Source: Paramacrobiotus metropolitanus (taxonomy: Eukaryota; Tardigrada; Eutardigrada; Parachela; Macrobiotidae). Taken from it: a DNA stretch of 64,000 nt. This document shows, piece by piece, positions 1 through 12,176 of the stretch (position 1 is the first letter of the stretch; the number at the start of each line of letters is the position of its first letter). Under the pieces are notes generated by a model that did not search any database, had not been told where the DNA came from, and saw nothing but the letters and a program-made list of their open reading frames with translations. The stretch spans positions 1,054,001 through 1,118,000 of the forward strand of contig NW_026570253.1 of assembly GCF_019649055.1 (NCBI RefSeq). The letters run 5' to 3'. The translations under genes and the position numbers were made by a program.

Positions 1-2068
1 CGTAGCGTTAAACATCTCCCACAATGTTTTTGTACTGTCACGAACTCATAAAAAGCTGTGTTACAAATTACAGTTTTTAAGGATGATGGGTTACTATTTA
101 GTTAGTAGTTCTATTGATCAAATAAGAGGATACGCACCCAAATGAATTTACAACCTGAATTGCGAACCTTACTTTTTAACGTTATTAGAATTAGCGTTAA
201 AAAATAAAGTTCGTAAATATTTAAAGTTTTTTATTAAAAAAAACAGTGTAAAACTAGTAACTTTCTTGCCGGTTCTGTAATTAAAAATAGCTATAGGTAT
301 TTGTAAAATGCATGCAGCATGAGAAAACAAAGTAGTAAGACAAGTCTACGCTTATTTATGCCTATAGGCAAACATTTCATGTGAGTGTTCTTTCACGAAT
401 GTTAAAAAATTCGTAAATTTGGCATATGTAATTACAAAAAAAGACTGTTCTGTACAGTGTTGCAAGCCCAGGTAAAATTCTATGATTCCGAGTGCTTGCC
501 ATTCCATTCTGTGAGTTCAAGTCGACCGCTCAGACACTTAGATTAAGTGTTATCAAGACTCAAGAGCGACATGTGAATAATTGATATTTACAAGCATCGT
601 GCATGTTCAAGCACAGAACTCAAAACTAGTGATTAGCAATAGACGAGTTTTTAGCATCTGGCTTTTATTATCAGCGGTTCCCAGTATCGTAAAATGGTAT
701 GGATACTAGTAGTCTCTTACGTCTAACTTGCAAAATTAACACCAACTTGTAGTACAGGCTCCGTGATGTCCCATACAGATACCTCGTACATCTATAAAAT
801 TTAGAAATCCCACAGAATTATGATTCTCGATAATGTGCACAAAATATTCAATAATGTAGATTCATCTCAACTCTGCATTGACGAACTGGACATCCCGCTT
901 TGTCATGCGCCACCACCGGAACCACAGAAAATAGCAAGCATTAACTGGGAAAGCCGACTGTTTACGGAAGTTTAGTACTCTGTTATTCCGCAGGCGTCCA
1001 CAATTGGCTGTCTGCACTGCGTAAAAACTGCACTTTTTATTCAGATAAAGTTAACTCATTACAATAGAAAATGTAATTACAGAGCAAATTGCAGAGCATT
1101 AAACTTATTCGGCCATTTCAATGTACACAATTACCCGGCTACCCACCGAGAGGAGCTGGGGCTACGTATGCATTTGTACGGACTTACTACTTTGTACATA
1201 TACAGAACTTAAACGTATTATACAGAAGGGAAAAATCAAACTACAACACCGACTTATCCATCCAGTTTTACGAGTATACAACTACAACGATATACAGTGT
1301 AGTACAAAAATAACTGCTGCAGTTGCAAGACTACTAACTGTGCTTAAAATAATAAACCAGTGCTTAAAAGAAAATTTTTTTTTAAATTTCGCCACGATTA
1401 TTTTCATTGCAGGTGAAAGATTTATTGACTCCAACCAACTTTCAACCCTATTATTTTAACATAATTATGTAGCACTAGGAAAAGTAAACTCGTACAACAG
1501 TAATAATTGGTACATTGCATGAAGTTATATAAATTCTGCATTAGCAGATTTTTCTAGAAAACAGAAGCCCATCTGAATAAAAGACGATATGAGGAGAGTT
1601 GGAAGGAAACGAGCTAATTGAAGGATTAACATTTGCCATCCGCCGCGGCGGAAGTGGAGAAACCTCCACACTGCAGCGCCTGCCCGGGCACGCGCACTGA
1701 TTGACAGACAGATTGGCAGACAAAACGCCGTGGATGGAGCTGTTACACTAGCTCGTCCCACGCGATAGTTTCTGAGTTTTTCCTCGATGGCTCTTTATGA
1801 GCGGGCTTAAAAAAACTGACGATATTGCGTGCTGTTGCATAAGCCAATGAGGGCATACTTTTGGATCCGAAAACTTGCTAAGCGGTTAATTAAGCGGGCA
1901 GCATCGTGCTCAGGATTTATCATCTCGGTTGTTAATACTGCAATTGATTTTTTCATGCAGATGCCACAACAATTTCCTAAAGGCTGAATGCTCAGGGGTC
2001 AGATACGCTTCTTTGAGTACAAGCGATGATCTGCCGTTGTATGCCAATGCAGCAGGTTAGAGTATGCA
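1..2068. other. Intergenic, AT-rich; small GC-rich island
   Basis: I see no supportable gene here; short open frames look random. A GC-rich island at about 1630-1770 stands out. It holds a perfect 12-bp palindrome (CCGCCGCGGCGG, 1640-1651) followed at once by a hairpin with 6-bp arms GTGGAG/CTCCAC and an AAAC loop (1654-1669). It lies about 400 bp upstream of the first P2X promoter and could be regulatory; that is inference. Confidence 0.5.
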
Positions 2069-2074
2069 TATAAA
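2069..2074 (+). promoter_or_regulatory. TATA box of first P2X gene
   Basis: TATAAA lies 70 bp upstream of the P2X start codon at 2139, which leaves room for a transcription start near 2100 and a short leader. Motif and spacing are seen; function is inferred. Confidence 0.5.
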
Positions 2075-2138
2075 TTGGCCCGAGTGGAATATTATCACCA
2101 TTGTTATCGGTGCATCATCCGTAATTGGTCGATTATAA

Positions 2139-5100
2139 ATGGCGTCTCGTCCCGGGTCAGTGTTTTGGAGGAATTGTCTCGATACCTTTACCAAGTAAGC
2201 CTTGCGAGTTGCAGTTATCGTTTACATATGATTTAATTACATATCGAATATTATATACAGAGCATATGCATTATGAAGGACTGAAATATTATCGCACATG
2301 CCAAATTCATTACCATACAGTAGACCGCCAGTAATTCTGGGTAACTTATAGATATGAGACCGGAAGAACAGCTCGCTTTAACGAACCTTTTATAGCCATC
2401 TGCAACAGGATCATCCAATGCATCATCTTGGTATATGTATTCGGGTAAGTGCTCTCAGAAACTATTATAATATCATGTTAAATTACTTACGCGTTTTTAA
2501 ACCCGCGGTGCACTGAAACTAACTTAGTACTTACAGTACAAGACCGAACAATGGAAAAAATAGGAAAGGTCTCTTTTGTAAATAGCAGTTTGTTCGTTTT
2601 ACAAGGTATATAGACCGTCAGTGCATTATATTAGCAGCTTGACAATAGCAGTGTAATTTGCAATGACATTATTATGAACCATGCTAAGTACACACCGACA
2701 TTCTCAATAATAAAACTATATGTGTTATGTAATTATGTTATCCCTCTCTAAACTGGGTAATGCTTTTGTTAAGGTTACGACCATTTTGTGTAACAAAACC
2801 ATTTCATATTTGTGCAAAATAATAATCGGATAGCTGCAAATAGTACGGTACTTATGTAGATATATTGCTTACAGCACTTAGATATATTGCATTGCTGCAC
2901 TCAGATGTATTACATTTCGTGGAATTATATACTGTAGCAGTAATAATAGCACTGTACATTATATAGTTCAGCTAGGCGTCATAATACTTTGTATATTTTT
3001 TACTTAGCGGTGGCGAATATCTTTCATATTGATTACAGCAAAGATATGATCATACTTATGGCTGCAGCTAGCACATGATGTCATCTGGTATGTAATTAAA
3101 AGATTGACCATTGAATGTTGTCCTTTTTTCGACCGTATCTAAAGGTATGTGCTGCTGGCCGACAAAGGATACCAGGAGATTGACAATGGCGAGAGTAGCG
3201 TGGTTACCAAGGTCAAAGGAAACCAGAAGAACATCCGCCGCGGTCACACTGGCCAGAACATGTTTTCTCCCACAGAGGGCATAACGTGGGATGCCGCCGA
3301 TTACGTTTATCCGCCATTAGTAAGCTGCAGCGCTGTGATTCGTATCGATCTAAACTGCATTTTTCAGTAGCTATACGTGCAAACGTACGCATCCTATATT
3401 TACTGGATTTATTTTTATTTTATAGGAAAATAATGCGCTCTTTATTATGACTAGATTTACCATCACAGAAAAACAGAATCAAGGCAAGTGCGCCGAGGTA
3501 AGTTAAGCATATGCTCTGTACTGCATCCCAGCTCTATAAATCATGCATGTATCGCCTTGAAGCGCACAGTAATCATTTCACTGACGGCTTCGCAAAAATT
3601 TATCTCAGATTATCTCTCAAAAAGCTCAGAAATTTATCTCTCAAAAATTTATCTCAGGCCGCAGTTTCATAATTACTAAAAATGTTTATAAAAAATAAGT
3701 TTGTTGCAGCGTAATGATCCATCAACACAAAAGGAGGCCCGCTGTGTCGATCATACCGATTGTCTGCTGGGCAAACCAGTGCATCTCGGGCATGGATTTC
3801 ATACCGGGAAATGTGTATATTCCACCGGAACCTGCGAAGTTTTTGCGTGGTGCCCAATAGAAAAAGATACAAATGAAGCGTAGGTGACTTTGCTTTAGTT
3901 AATAGTGCGTTGTATTCCCGTTGCAATGTACTCGTACATACTGTGCGTTTGCGGTTTTGTTACAGTAATACTCGCTAGAATCAATTATCGTGCGACGTGC
4001 AGTATGTTTATTACTTATGATCTTTTCTTGATACAGATTTGTCTGGTTGGATGGCGGACAAAATTTGACCATTCTTGTAAAAAATTTTGTTCTGTTTCCA
4101 AAATGGGGAATTCGCCGGTAAGCTATGAAGCAATCATAAATACATAGGCCAGAAAAGTACGCAGCTAGACGATGAAATTAAGAAAATGCTCTCTGAATTC
4201 ATTATCGTAAACCACACGAAAGCTTTCCTATTTAGGAAGGTTTTCCTATATTTAGTACGAGTTATTGTTTTTTATCGTAAATCACACGAAGCCCGTCCTC
4301 TATTCTATTTTATTGTAATATCCAGGAGGAATATTGGTGACCTCAGTGCCACTCACCTCAAGGACTGCAAATATAAACCAAAGAAGGATCCGCTTTGTCC
4401 CATATTTGTTCTAGGCGATATCGTTGAATTAGCCAAAGAAAACTTTACCGAAATGGCTCTTCATGTACGTGGAGAAATTTTTGACGATCTAAACAATAGG
4501 CTAATATGCACTTGCAGTACCCGTTTTTGTCTACATATGCCCTTTAATGTCAAAGCAATTATTAAGATCGGTTCATTTGCATATAGTTATTCGAAAAAAC
4601 CGTTTAATTATGATTTTAACTTGAACTTTCGGCTCATGAAAAGACATGATATACGTCTGCAATTGCACCTTGCTAACACTTTGATCTTCTATAGATATTG
4701 CTGTATAGTGTCTATTAAATATCTGGCTGGTGCCTTAACAGCGCTTAATTTTACATGTTAAGATATATGGTGCACATCAAAAGTTTTCGCCTTAAGCTTG
4801 CGATATTGTACAGGGTGCTATACTGAACTTTGCGATTACCTGGGACTGCAACCTGGACCGGCACATCCAGAACTGCGTGCCTCAATATTCATTTCGCCGA
4901 CTGGACAACGGCCGGGAAGCGGTTGCTCCTGGGTGGGATTTCTGGTAAGGAAATAAATTTTCGAAAGGGCACTTGATATCAGTGCAGGTTGTAGTGCAAT
5001 GTGATAAATTACGAGTATTATTGTACTTTAGCTTATGTATTGTGCACACATCCTTGCATCAATGATCAGGGTATTTCAGTTGTTAATCTGTGCCGGGTCG

Positions 5101-5854
5101 AAGTTTCAATTTTTGATTCGCAGGTACTCGGGATATTGGCTGGACAAGGATAACGAGCCATCTCGCTTCCTCATCAAAGCCACTGGCATCCGGATCGTTT
5201 TTACTGTCTACGCTAAAGCCAGGAAATTTAGCATAGTGAAGACAACCATGAATCTGGGAGCAGGACTGGGTCTTCTTTTCATGGTATTAATTAAACATAA
5301 TACGAGTAATGCATTGTTTGGAGTCATCCAATTTTTTAGCCGAGGCAGATTGCAGGTGCGGTTTATGTTAAAGGGTGTATGTTTTGTAGGGATATTGCTT
5401 CAAGTTCTCCCAGATATTGAGTTAGATACTTAATGAATACCTAGCTAGAAGTTTCTACATTTTTCCCGCGCCAGCTTTCAAAACGATGCCAAAAAATGAA
5501 CTTCTTATTGAAATGTGTTTCTTCTTTAATTATTAACCAGATTATTAGAAAAAGCTCTGAAATAATTAGGGTTAGACTGCAAGTAATAGATTATGTGACC
5601 TGGAGTGCAACTGGTGTAAGTCGTTCGTAGAATCATAATCTGTGAACTTAACGTTTTCACAGGCGTCAATGATTTGTGACTATATGCTGTTTTATTGTGG
5701 GAGACCACGGGAGCGAGAGATTCGGGGTGCTTATGCGTCCGTGGATGCCGAAGAAATCAAGAACGAAAACGCCAGTAACAATCACAAAAATGGAAATTAT
5801 CATTACCGCTATGACAACGGTGACCACCACAACGGAAACCCCGTATTCCTATAA
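2139..5854 (+). CDS. P2X ATP-gated cation channel, copy 1
   Basis: P2X receptors are trimeric plasma-membrane cation channels opened by extracellular ATP. Ten exons join in frame to 422 residues, normal for the family: 2139-2194, 2352-2444, 3145-3319, 3426-3497, 3710-3879, 4037-4117, 4326-4464, 4814-4944, 5124-5283, 5663-5854. Visible hallmarks are the N-terminal YxTxR motif (YETGR), TM1, the ATP-binding VTKVKG segment with both lysines, all ten ectodomain cysteines (for example GTCEVFAWC, WDCNLDRHIQNC), NLTILVKN, LIKATGIR, and TM2 (GLGLLFM then MICDYMLFY). The usual NFR ATP-contact motif reads DFW (residues 304-306), so its Arg is missing; the W codon is split across an intron. The C-tail is Asn/His-rich and lacks the classic YxxxK signal. 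A tandem paralogue follows 1 kb downstream. Family assignment is secure; ATP sensitivity is uncertain. Confidence 0.95.
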
Positions 5855-6735
5855 TATAATCAACCCTGAAAATATTTAAAAATATTTATGACTCTCCCGA
5901 GCTGCCGTCTTCTCACACAAAAATAGAAGTTGTTTGTTAAACAGAAAGAGCGCACATAAAATAGTGAAAATGGTAACCTCATGTCAGTTTGTTATGACTC
6001 TTATATTTCTACTTGTTTATGATATGCTGCTTCCTGTCTAGACCAGTTCTTAAAAATATTTCACAAAAAAGACAGTGTAAAAATTAATAAATACAGTATT
6101 AGCAGGCAACATGAACGCCTTCGTAAACGTTCTACCACCGTCAAAAAACATCTTAAACTAGTTTTGGCAAATTTGGCATAAGGTATTGAGCGTGTATGCA
6201 ATATTCTACATGAGCAAAGCAATCTGTTGTATTCAGTTTTTAAGGTATTACGCGGCACAAGTGTAAAAATTTGCACTATACCTCTTTACAGAACTAATGC
6301 AGGACGTTGCACAAAATAGCATAACCGAGCGGTTCATCTGCACCTACTATGAATATATTTTTTTTATATAAACCGTATTTTACTTGCATATTAAAAAATT
6401 AATTGCGCAGTTTATAAATATGGTCAGTTAGACAGTTTCTAACATTTTATATACACGCGAACCTGATGATCACGCATTTAAATTACACTTCCGTTCGTTT
6501 TACCCTGTTGATACGATTACAAGTACATATGCCATATATGCATCCATGATAGTTTTCAATAAAATGCCTAATGCAAAGCCCCATATGTGAGGAAAAACAG
6601 CACCGGTTTAAGTAGTAATCGATAATGGACCAAATGGGCAATCGGCACTTTATATGGCAGCCATCGCGGGGAGGGGTGGGAATAACGCTGCAATCATTGC
6701 ACATGGCTGCCGGCACTGTGTTCGCTTTAATGCGT
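5855..6735. other. Spacer between the two P2X genes
   Basis: It holds the 3' flank of P2X copy 1 and the upstream region of copy 2. The sequence is AT-rich to about 6600, then more GC-rich leader-like DNA. No separate gene is supported. Confidence 0.6.
6086..6091 (+). terminator. Poly(A) signal, P2X copy 1
   Basis: AATAAA lies 232 bp after the stop codon; it is the first canonical signal seen on this strand. Confidence 0.4.
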
Positions 6736-6741
6736 TATATA
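6736..6741 (+). promoter_or_regulatory. Candidate TATA box of second P2X gene
   Basis: TATATA lies 166 bp upstream of the second P2X start codon, in a locally GC-richer stretch. It would give a leader of about 140 bases. Weak evidence on its own. Confidence 0.3.
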
Positions 6742-6906
6742 CCGGGGCGACGACAGACTTCAACGCCAACACATGTGCCGACTTCCGGTCTGACTGTCCA
6801 GTCGCGCGAACCACCATCTCGCCGATCATCACCCAGGAACAAAATTAACTTTACGTGTCGCCTGTCGCTGCTCGGACAGAGTCATGTCCCGTGTGTGAAT
6901 TAGGCA

Positions 6907-9900
6907 ATGGCGGCCACTTATGCTGATCATAATCACTGGAGCGTTTTCCTGCGCGGATTGCTCAACAAATTCACCAAGTACGATTTGTATCTGGGGCTTT
7001 TGTTATATCCGTTCATTCTATTAACCATTTTATGCTAGTGCGCACTAAGCACTGCGGTTTACAAAATTTGTACCGATTTGTTATAACCAGACCATTTTAT
7101 ATTGATTTAAATCGTTTTTGTTTTTGATGCCGCTTTGTTTTATTGTTCCGCTTTTATAATTTTGTAATTGTCAGCAATAATGTTTTCTAAAGCATAGTTA
7201 GCCCTATTTCATTTTTAAACAATGCGCACGGACTTCCATTCACAAACAAATTTTCTGTGTTTGGAGATATGAGACATCACGCGGAGTGGAATTCAAATCA
7301 CCTGCCATTGGATTATGCAATCGTTTGGTGCAGTTGATTGTTCTGTCATATATTGTGGGGTAAGTTTAAAATACTTGCCACGAAATCATTTCCTCTGCGA
7401 CTTGCTCTTCCAAAATCCTTATTCGGATTATGATTTACAAGTTTTACGGTGCTAGCTTCGGCATATTAAAATTCAGCTGACAGCCAATTCCATCATGACT
7501 TCCCGATTTTTATACCTGTATACACGGTATCAGAATATAGGCTATGCCGTCTTTTTAATTAATTATGCAGCTTCAGTACGTACACAGCGCTCTGTAGGGT
7601 GCCCAGACCCGCACCGCCATAGTTTATCGAGATGTAGTAGGTATATATACTCGTAGAGATAAATACCGAAACAAAATCGCCGACATTTGGTCACAATAAA
7701 CGTCGAACGAGTTTGCATACAACGCTTTTTTCCGAAAAGCTTTCCTGTATGACCAAAGTTGTGTAAAAATTGTAATTTTGAAGGATTGTCTTTGTGGCCG
7801 ACAAAGGTTACCAAGAATTCGATACGGGTGAAAGCAGCGTGGTGGCTAAGGTCAAGGGAAATCAAGCGCATATCAACAAAGACGCTGCCGCTGCTGACAT
7901 GTTTAATGTCGAAGGTGGTGTGACATGGGACGCAACCGGTATATGGCAACAACTCTAGCTTACCCTACTTGTTACCGTTGATATCAATAATTTTAGAGTT
8001 TTTTTACATTAGATGTTGTCATCCCACCATTGGTAAGCCGGCATGGTATAGTTGGTATAATTCGGTCTTTAATGACGTATAAGAGTCTGCGTTTAAATAT
8101 TCTTTGCAGTTTACGTTTGCGTTGTTACTATGCATTTTACAGGAAAACAACGCGTTGTTCATCATGACTAAAGTGTCCATGACGCCCAAACAGGTTCAAG
8201 GCAAGTGTCCAGAGGTATTTCGCTCCAAATTAGTTATACAAACATAATCTGCAAAATTGTCAATCAGCTTTCGTTTTCACAAATATTCGAAAAAGGCTGC
8301 AGTGTCATGCTGACGTACATTGACTTCCGTATATTCATTTCATTCCTTTAACTGTCAAAACGTTGCACATTGCAAGACCTGCCTTTCTTTCATGTTGCCC
8401 AGGATTTTTGTTACCGGAAATAAATTATACAAATAAATATAAAATAAGTGATTTTAAACTCATGAGTTTGAAAGCAGGATTCTTATCATCTGATCATTCC
8501 CTGTGCGCTCGATAGGAATTTCAAATTAACGTCAACGAAACAAAGTGCTACAAAGACGATGACTGCAAAATCGGGACCACAGTCCACTTCGGTCACGGCT
8601 TCCACTCAGGCAGCTGCGTGGCCTCCACCGGCACTTGTGAAGTGCACGCGTGGTGCCCGTTAGAGGACGATAAACGACGGTAGTGGTTGCCTGGATGAAC
8701 CCCGCTAGCATGACACTTAATTACATCAGTCAGCACAAAATGTTATGTGCCGATTGCAGATCAATAGTCCTCTCGGGTGGGGAGAACTTAACGATACTCG
8801 TGAAGAATTTCGTAATGTTCCCGCGGATGCGAATTCGCAGGTAGGCAGCACATTAGACACACAATTGATGACGTCGTTAACCGCGCGGCAGAATTAATGT
8901 GATCAGTGACCGTATGTCTGTGTTGGCGTGGTTGTCAGGCGGAATTTGGGCGAACTGCCGGAGCGTTACGTTAAGCATTGCACGTACGATCCGGTTTCCG
9001 ATCCATTGTGTCCCATCTTCGTATTGAAGGACATTGCACGTCTGGCTGGCGGGGATTTTCTCAGCATGGCAACGCATGTGAGCGCCCTTTCGCCAACGAG
9101 GATGCGCATCGTGTGACGATGCAACAGCTAGCTAATGTGATTTGTCACGAATATACGATGTGTACATTAATAATCCCACACAAATCGGTTTGGTCTGTTT
9201 AGTGTACTGACTCATCACGGAATCTTTGACATTATCTAGCAAATATTAGCATATTAATTGCTTTAGAATCACAGTTGTTCGATCACCTGGAACAATGTCT
9301 TTTGCGGGGTTTCCAGAATCCGATCCGGATGACCCTGCTAGCGCAAAATGTTATAATAACTTTTATCATATTTTTAGGGAGCTGTTGTGAGTTTTGCAAT
9401 TCACTGGGATTGCAATTTGGATTTTCACATTCGCCACTGCATGCCAACATACTCGTTTCGTCGGTATGTAGAGTGCAATACACTTTGTAATAATACTCCG
9501 CGTAAACACTGTCTGCTTTTCTCCCGAACATTGTCTGCTGTGCGGTGCATTTTAGCATTTCCAAAAACTTACGACATAAATCTTAGCACTAAGGCAAGCA
9601 GTGGTAGCTGAATAAAATCTTTCTGTGTTAGGCTAGATGATCCCAAAGAAACCAACTCTCCTGGATGGTCTTTCCGGTGAGTCAACTGTCAGATCTGATT
9701 AATAATTGCTTAATGCAATTTTTCTACTATACAGCGAGTCAGAAACTTTGATTGTTCCGAAAATTTTGCCCTTTTAGAGGGCGCTAAATTCAGCAGTATT
9801 AGCCATAACATAAGAAATAACAATGAAATTTGCAGAATATCGGGATACTGGCTGGACAACGATGAACAAGCACGTTATTTGTTAAAGGCCACCGGGATTC

Positions 9901-10269
9901 GGATCGTTTTTAACGTATACGCTGTCGCCGGGCGTTTCAGTATTGTAAAGTTCACCATGAATCTGGGATCGGGACTGGGTCTTCTCGGCATGGTAACAAG
10001 CGTGTAACACATGTACACACATCGCACAACTCTCCACACATTAACATCGCAGCGTCATAACGTTGACCATTATTTATGCCATTTATCTATTAAACAGTAG
10101 TCACAGAAATTTGTCCACAGTATAATTGAATTTGCAGGCCACTCTATTATGTGATTACATCCTCTTCAACTGTGCTAGACCGGAAGTCAGGAGGGAACGA
10201 GAGCGTCTGGCGGTTGTCGACGTCGGGACAACTCCCATTCTGCGCCGTGACAGCCGACTGCCACGCTGA
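6907..10269 (+). CDS. P2X ATP-gated cation channel, copy 2
   Basis: Twelve exons encode 404 residues: 6907-6977, 7267-7359, 7784-7938, 8013-8032, 8143-8214, 8516-8679, 8760-8840, 8939-9077, 9378-9463, 9632-9676, 9836-9992, 10138-10269. The layout matches copy 1: YETSR, TM1, VAKVKG lysines, ten ectodomain cysteines, NLTILVKN, LLKATGIR and TM2. Here the ATP-contact motif reads SFR (307-309), so the Arg is kept. Several exons have exactly the same length as in copy 1 (93, 72, 81, 139), and 155+20 equals 175 and 86+45 equals 131. Thus two introns, 7939-8012 and 9464-9631, split exons that are single in copy 1. The C-tail is short and Arg-rich (RRERERL). A tandem duplication is the obvious origin. 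Confidence 0.95.
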
Positions 10270-10785
10270 CGTCGTTATTGTTTGACTGGGGAAATACGGA
10301 CGAGCGGTGTTTGTATTAATAGAATGGATTATAAAGCGAGTGTACATTTTTCTTGTTTGTACCGAGCAAACTATTCTAAGATGCAATTTCCTAGGGTAGT
10401 GGTTAATTCCCGATAAACCGCTTATAAAAATCACGAACAATAAATTAAATTTTAAGGCAGTATTATTTTTCAGAGCAAACGCCCAGAAATTATTCCATAA
10501 ATATATATAAAATGTTTTCAGCTGATTTATTTTTTTGTTCTACAGGGCCGCTTTGAGCAAACTGGAAACCTTTTTTGTTCCTTTTGTACATAAATATGCA
10601 GTAAATTTTTGATTAAGGCTCTATTTAAAAATAGATGCTACTTATCTTGTACGTTCTGTAATTTGCAAAACCAATTTGACATCAGAAGCGACACGGATCA
10701 GTTAAAACAATTAAAAAACCATATTAATAACAAACAAATCGGCAAAAATCTTTCGCAAGCCACTGGCATGATGACATCCATTACA
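10270..10785. other. 3' flank of P2X copy 2 and of the Nudix gene
   Basis: Two genes converge here. A poly(A) signal AATAAA for P2X is at 10439-10444; TTTATT at 10526-10531 reads AATAAA on the minus strand, about 255 bp past the Nudix stop. No gene seen. Confidence 0.5.
10439..10444 (+). terminator. Poly(A) signal, P2X copy 2
   Basis: AATAAA lies about 170 bp after the stop codon. Confidence 0.45.
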
Positions 10786-12176
10786 TTAAGCTGTTTGGTC
10801 CACCGGCTTTGTCTTATCCTGAATGTACTTTTCGGCCTTCTTCAGCAGTGCATCCGCTTCCACATAGCCGCTGACCTTTACCGCATCGCTCAATGGCAAC
10901 CACCACGCCGCGTTATGTGCATCGCCGGTGACCTTAATATTCTTGGCATTGCCTTTACTCTTATCGTTATCCTTGGCTTTCTCTCCCGTTATGAACTCCG
11001 CCAAGCCGTACCAGATTTTCTTGATCTCCTTCCGCACTGAGTACTGCATCTTGAAGGAGAAGTCGTCGAACACCTTCAAATCGCGGCTCTCCAGCCCGGT
11101 TTCCTTCAGTGTCTCTTGAAGAGCTGCTTCTCGATCGTTTTCCGTTTCGATGTAGCCTGTTCAAACATAAAATGCCGTACTTCTATGGAATACAGAGCTG
11201 CTAACGGCGACCCATATTCCGGATAAAGGGAATCTTTTGTAACATCTGCGTGTTTGCTTTCCACCAAAATTTAAAGTGTTAACTACATAATTTTTCCAGT
11301 AAAAAAGCTGACTACTATAGAGTTGACAAAAAATTCACAAGTACGTCTGGGACTCTGCATATAAGAAGTGCATCTGATCGTGCTGGTGATGCGAGTTTCA
11401 AGCATAGATACTGTATACCCGTACAATCGTACTCGTAAATTAAGAACACAAAAATTAAAATGCGATTGTTTTGAGCACAGTGGTCGCAATTACTGACATC
11501 CAGTTTACAGTAGGTCTTACTTTACATGACAAGGCGTACAAGGACTGAAACATATACCTCGTAGTTTTACTTTTGCATTCAGTCGAGACACGTTTCAATA
11601 TTGAAATTTGTCTACTAAAGTTATATTTACCGTACTTTGAAATATCTTTTAGGTAGCCTGTACAATGGCAGAATACAAGGTGGTGGTAACTGGCAATATT
11701 TTGTGGTGCAAGATCACACTACACAGTTATCGAGGTTTGGTGTATCATCTTTTGCAAGCATTCTACGGGCTATAATTTACGTATTCCTGTAATATAAAAA
11801 CCTTTGGGTGGCGTCCAGTGTTTTTCTCCGAAATTCTCTTGCAGCAAGAGATATGATAATCCGCCATTTTCCGATCGGCGAAACACAACAAGCCCAGCTG
11901 CTCGGGTGCCGGTTGGACCTCGCGGGGTGTCTGATAAGAGAAGAAGGAAGTAGGACTATTGCAGTACTGTCATATAATAAGCCTCTAAATCCAAGATTTT
12001 TATTGAAATAATAAATCTAAGATGCATTAAAATATGTTTTATCATGTCATTGATGGTCGTGCGAGTACAGCGTACAGATAGTAGCTGCTCGTAATGTTTG
12101 CACCACTGACCATGAGAAACAAACACTTACTGTCCAGCTTATCCGAACCCAAATTCATTTTCTGGGAAAGGCTCAT
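10786..12176 (-). CDS. Ap4A-hydrolase-like Nudix protein (NUDT2 family)
   Basis: NUDT2 proteins cleave diadenosine tetraphosphate. Three exons on the minus strand, 12131-12176, 11802-11930 and 10786-11156, join in phase to 181 residues. NUDT2 landmarks are clear: GLVVFRRSENGG, SYLLLQENFG, HWTPPKG, then KIWYGLAEF and the C-terminal helix. The Nudix box is degenerate. After PPKG the usual HVEPGE reads YIETE, one residue shorter, and the REUxEExGU core reads QETLKETGL, so the Arg and one of the paired metal-binding Glu are replaced (Q and K). A lysine-rich insert (KAKDNDKSKG) sits in the second half. The second intron (645 bp) uses a weak GTTTTT donor, but the join gives exact family alignment. 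Fold assignment is strong; catalysis is doubtful. Confidence 0.85.

Noticed and set aside
1121-1459. 112-codon open frame, plus strand
   Set aside because: Random-looking composition, overlaps other frames, no splice or family support.
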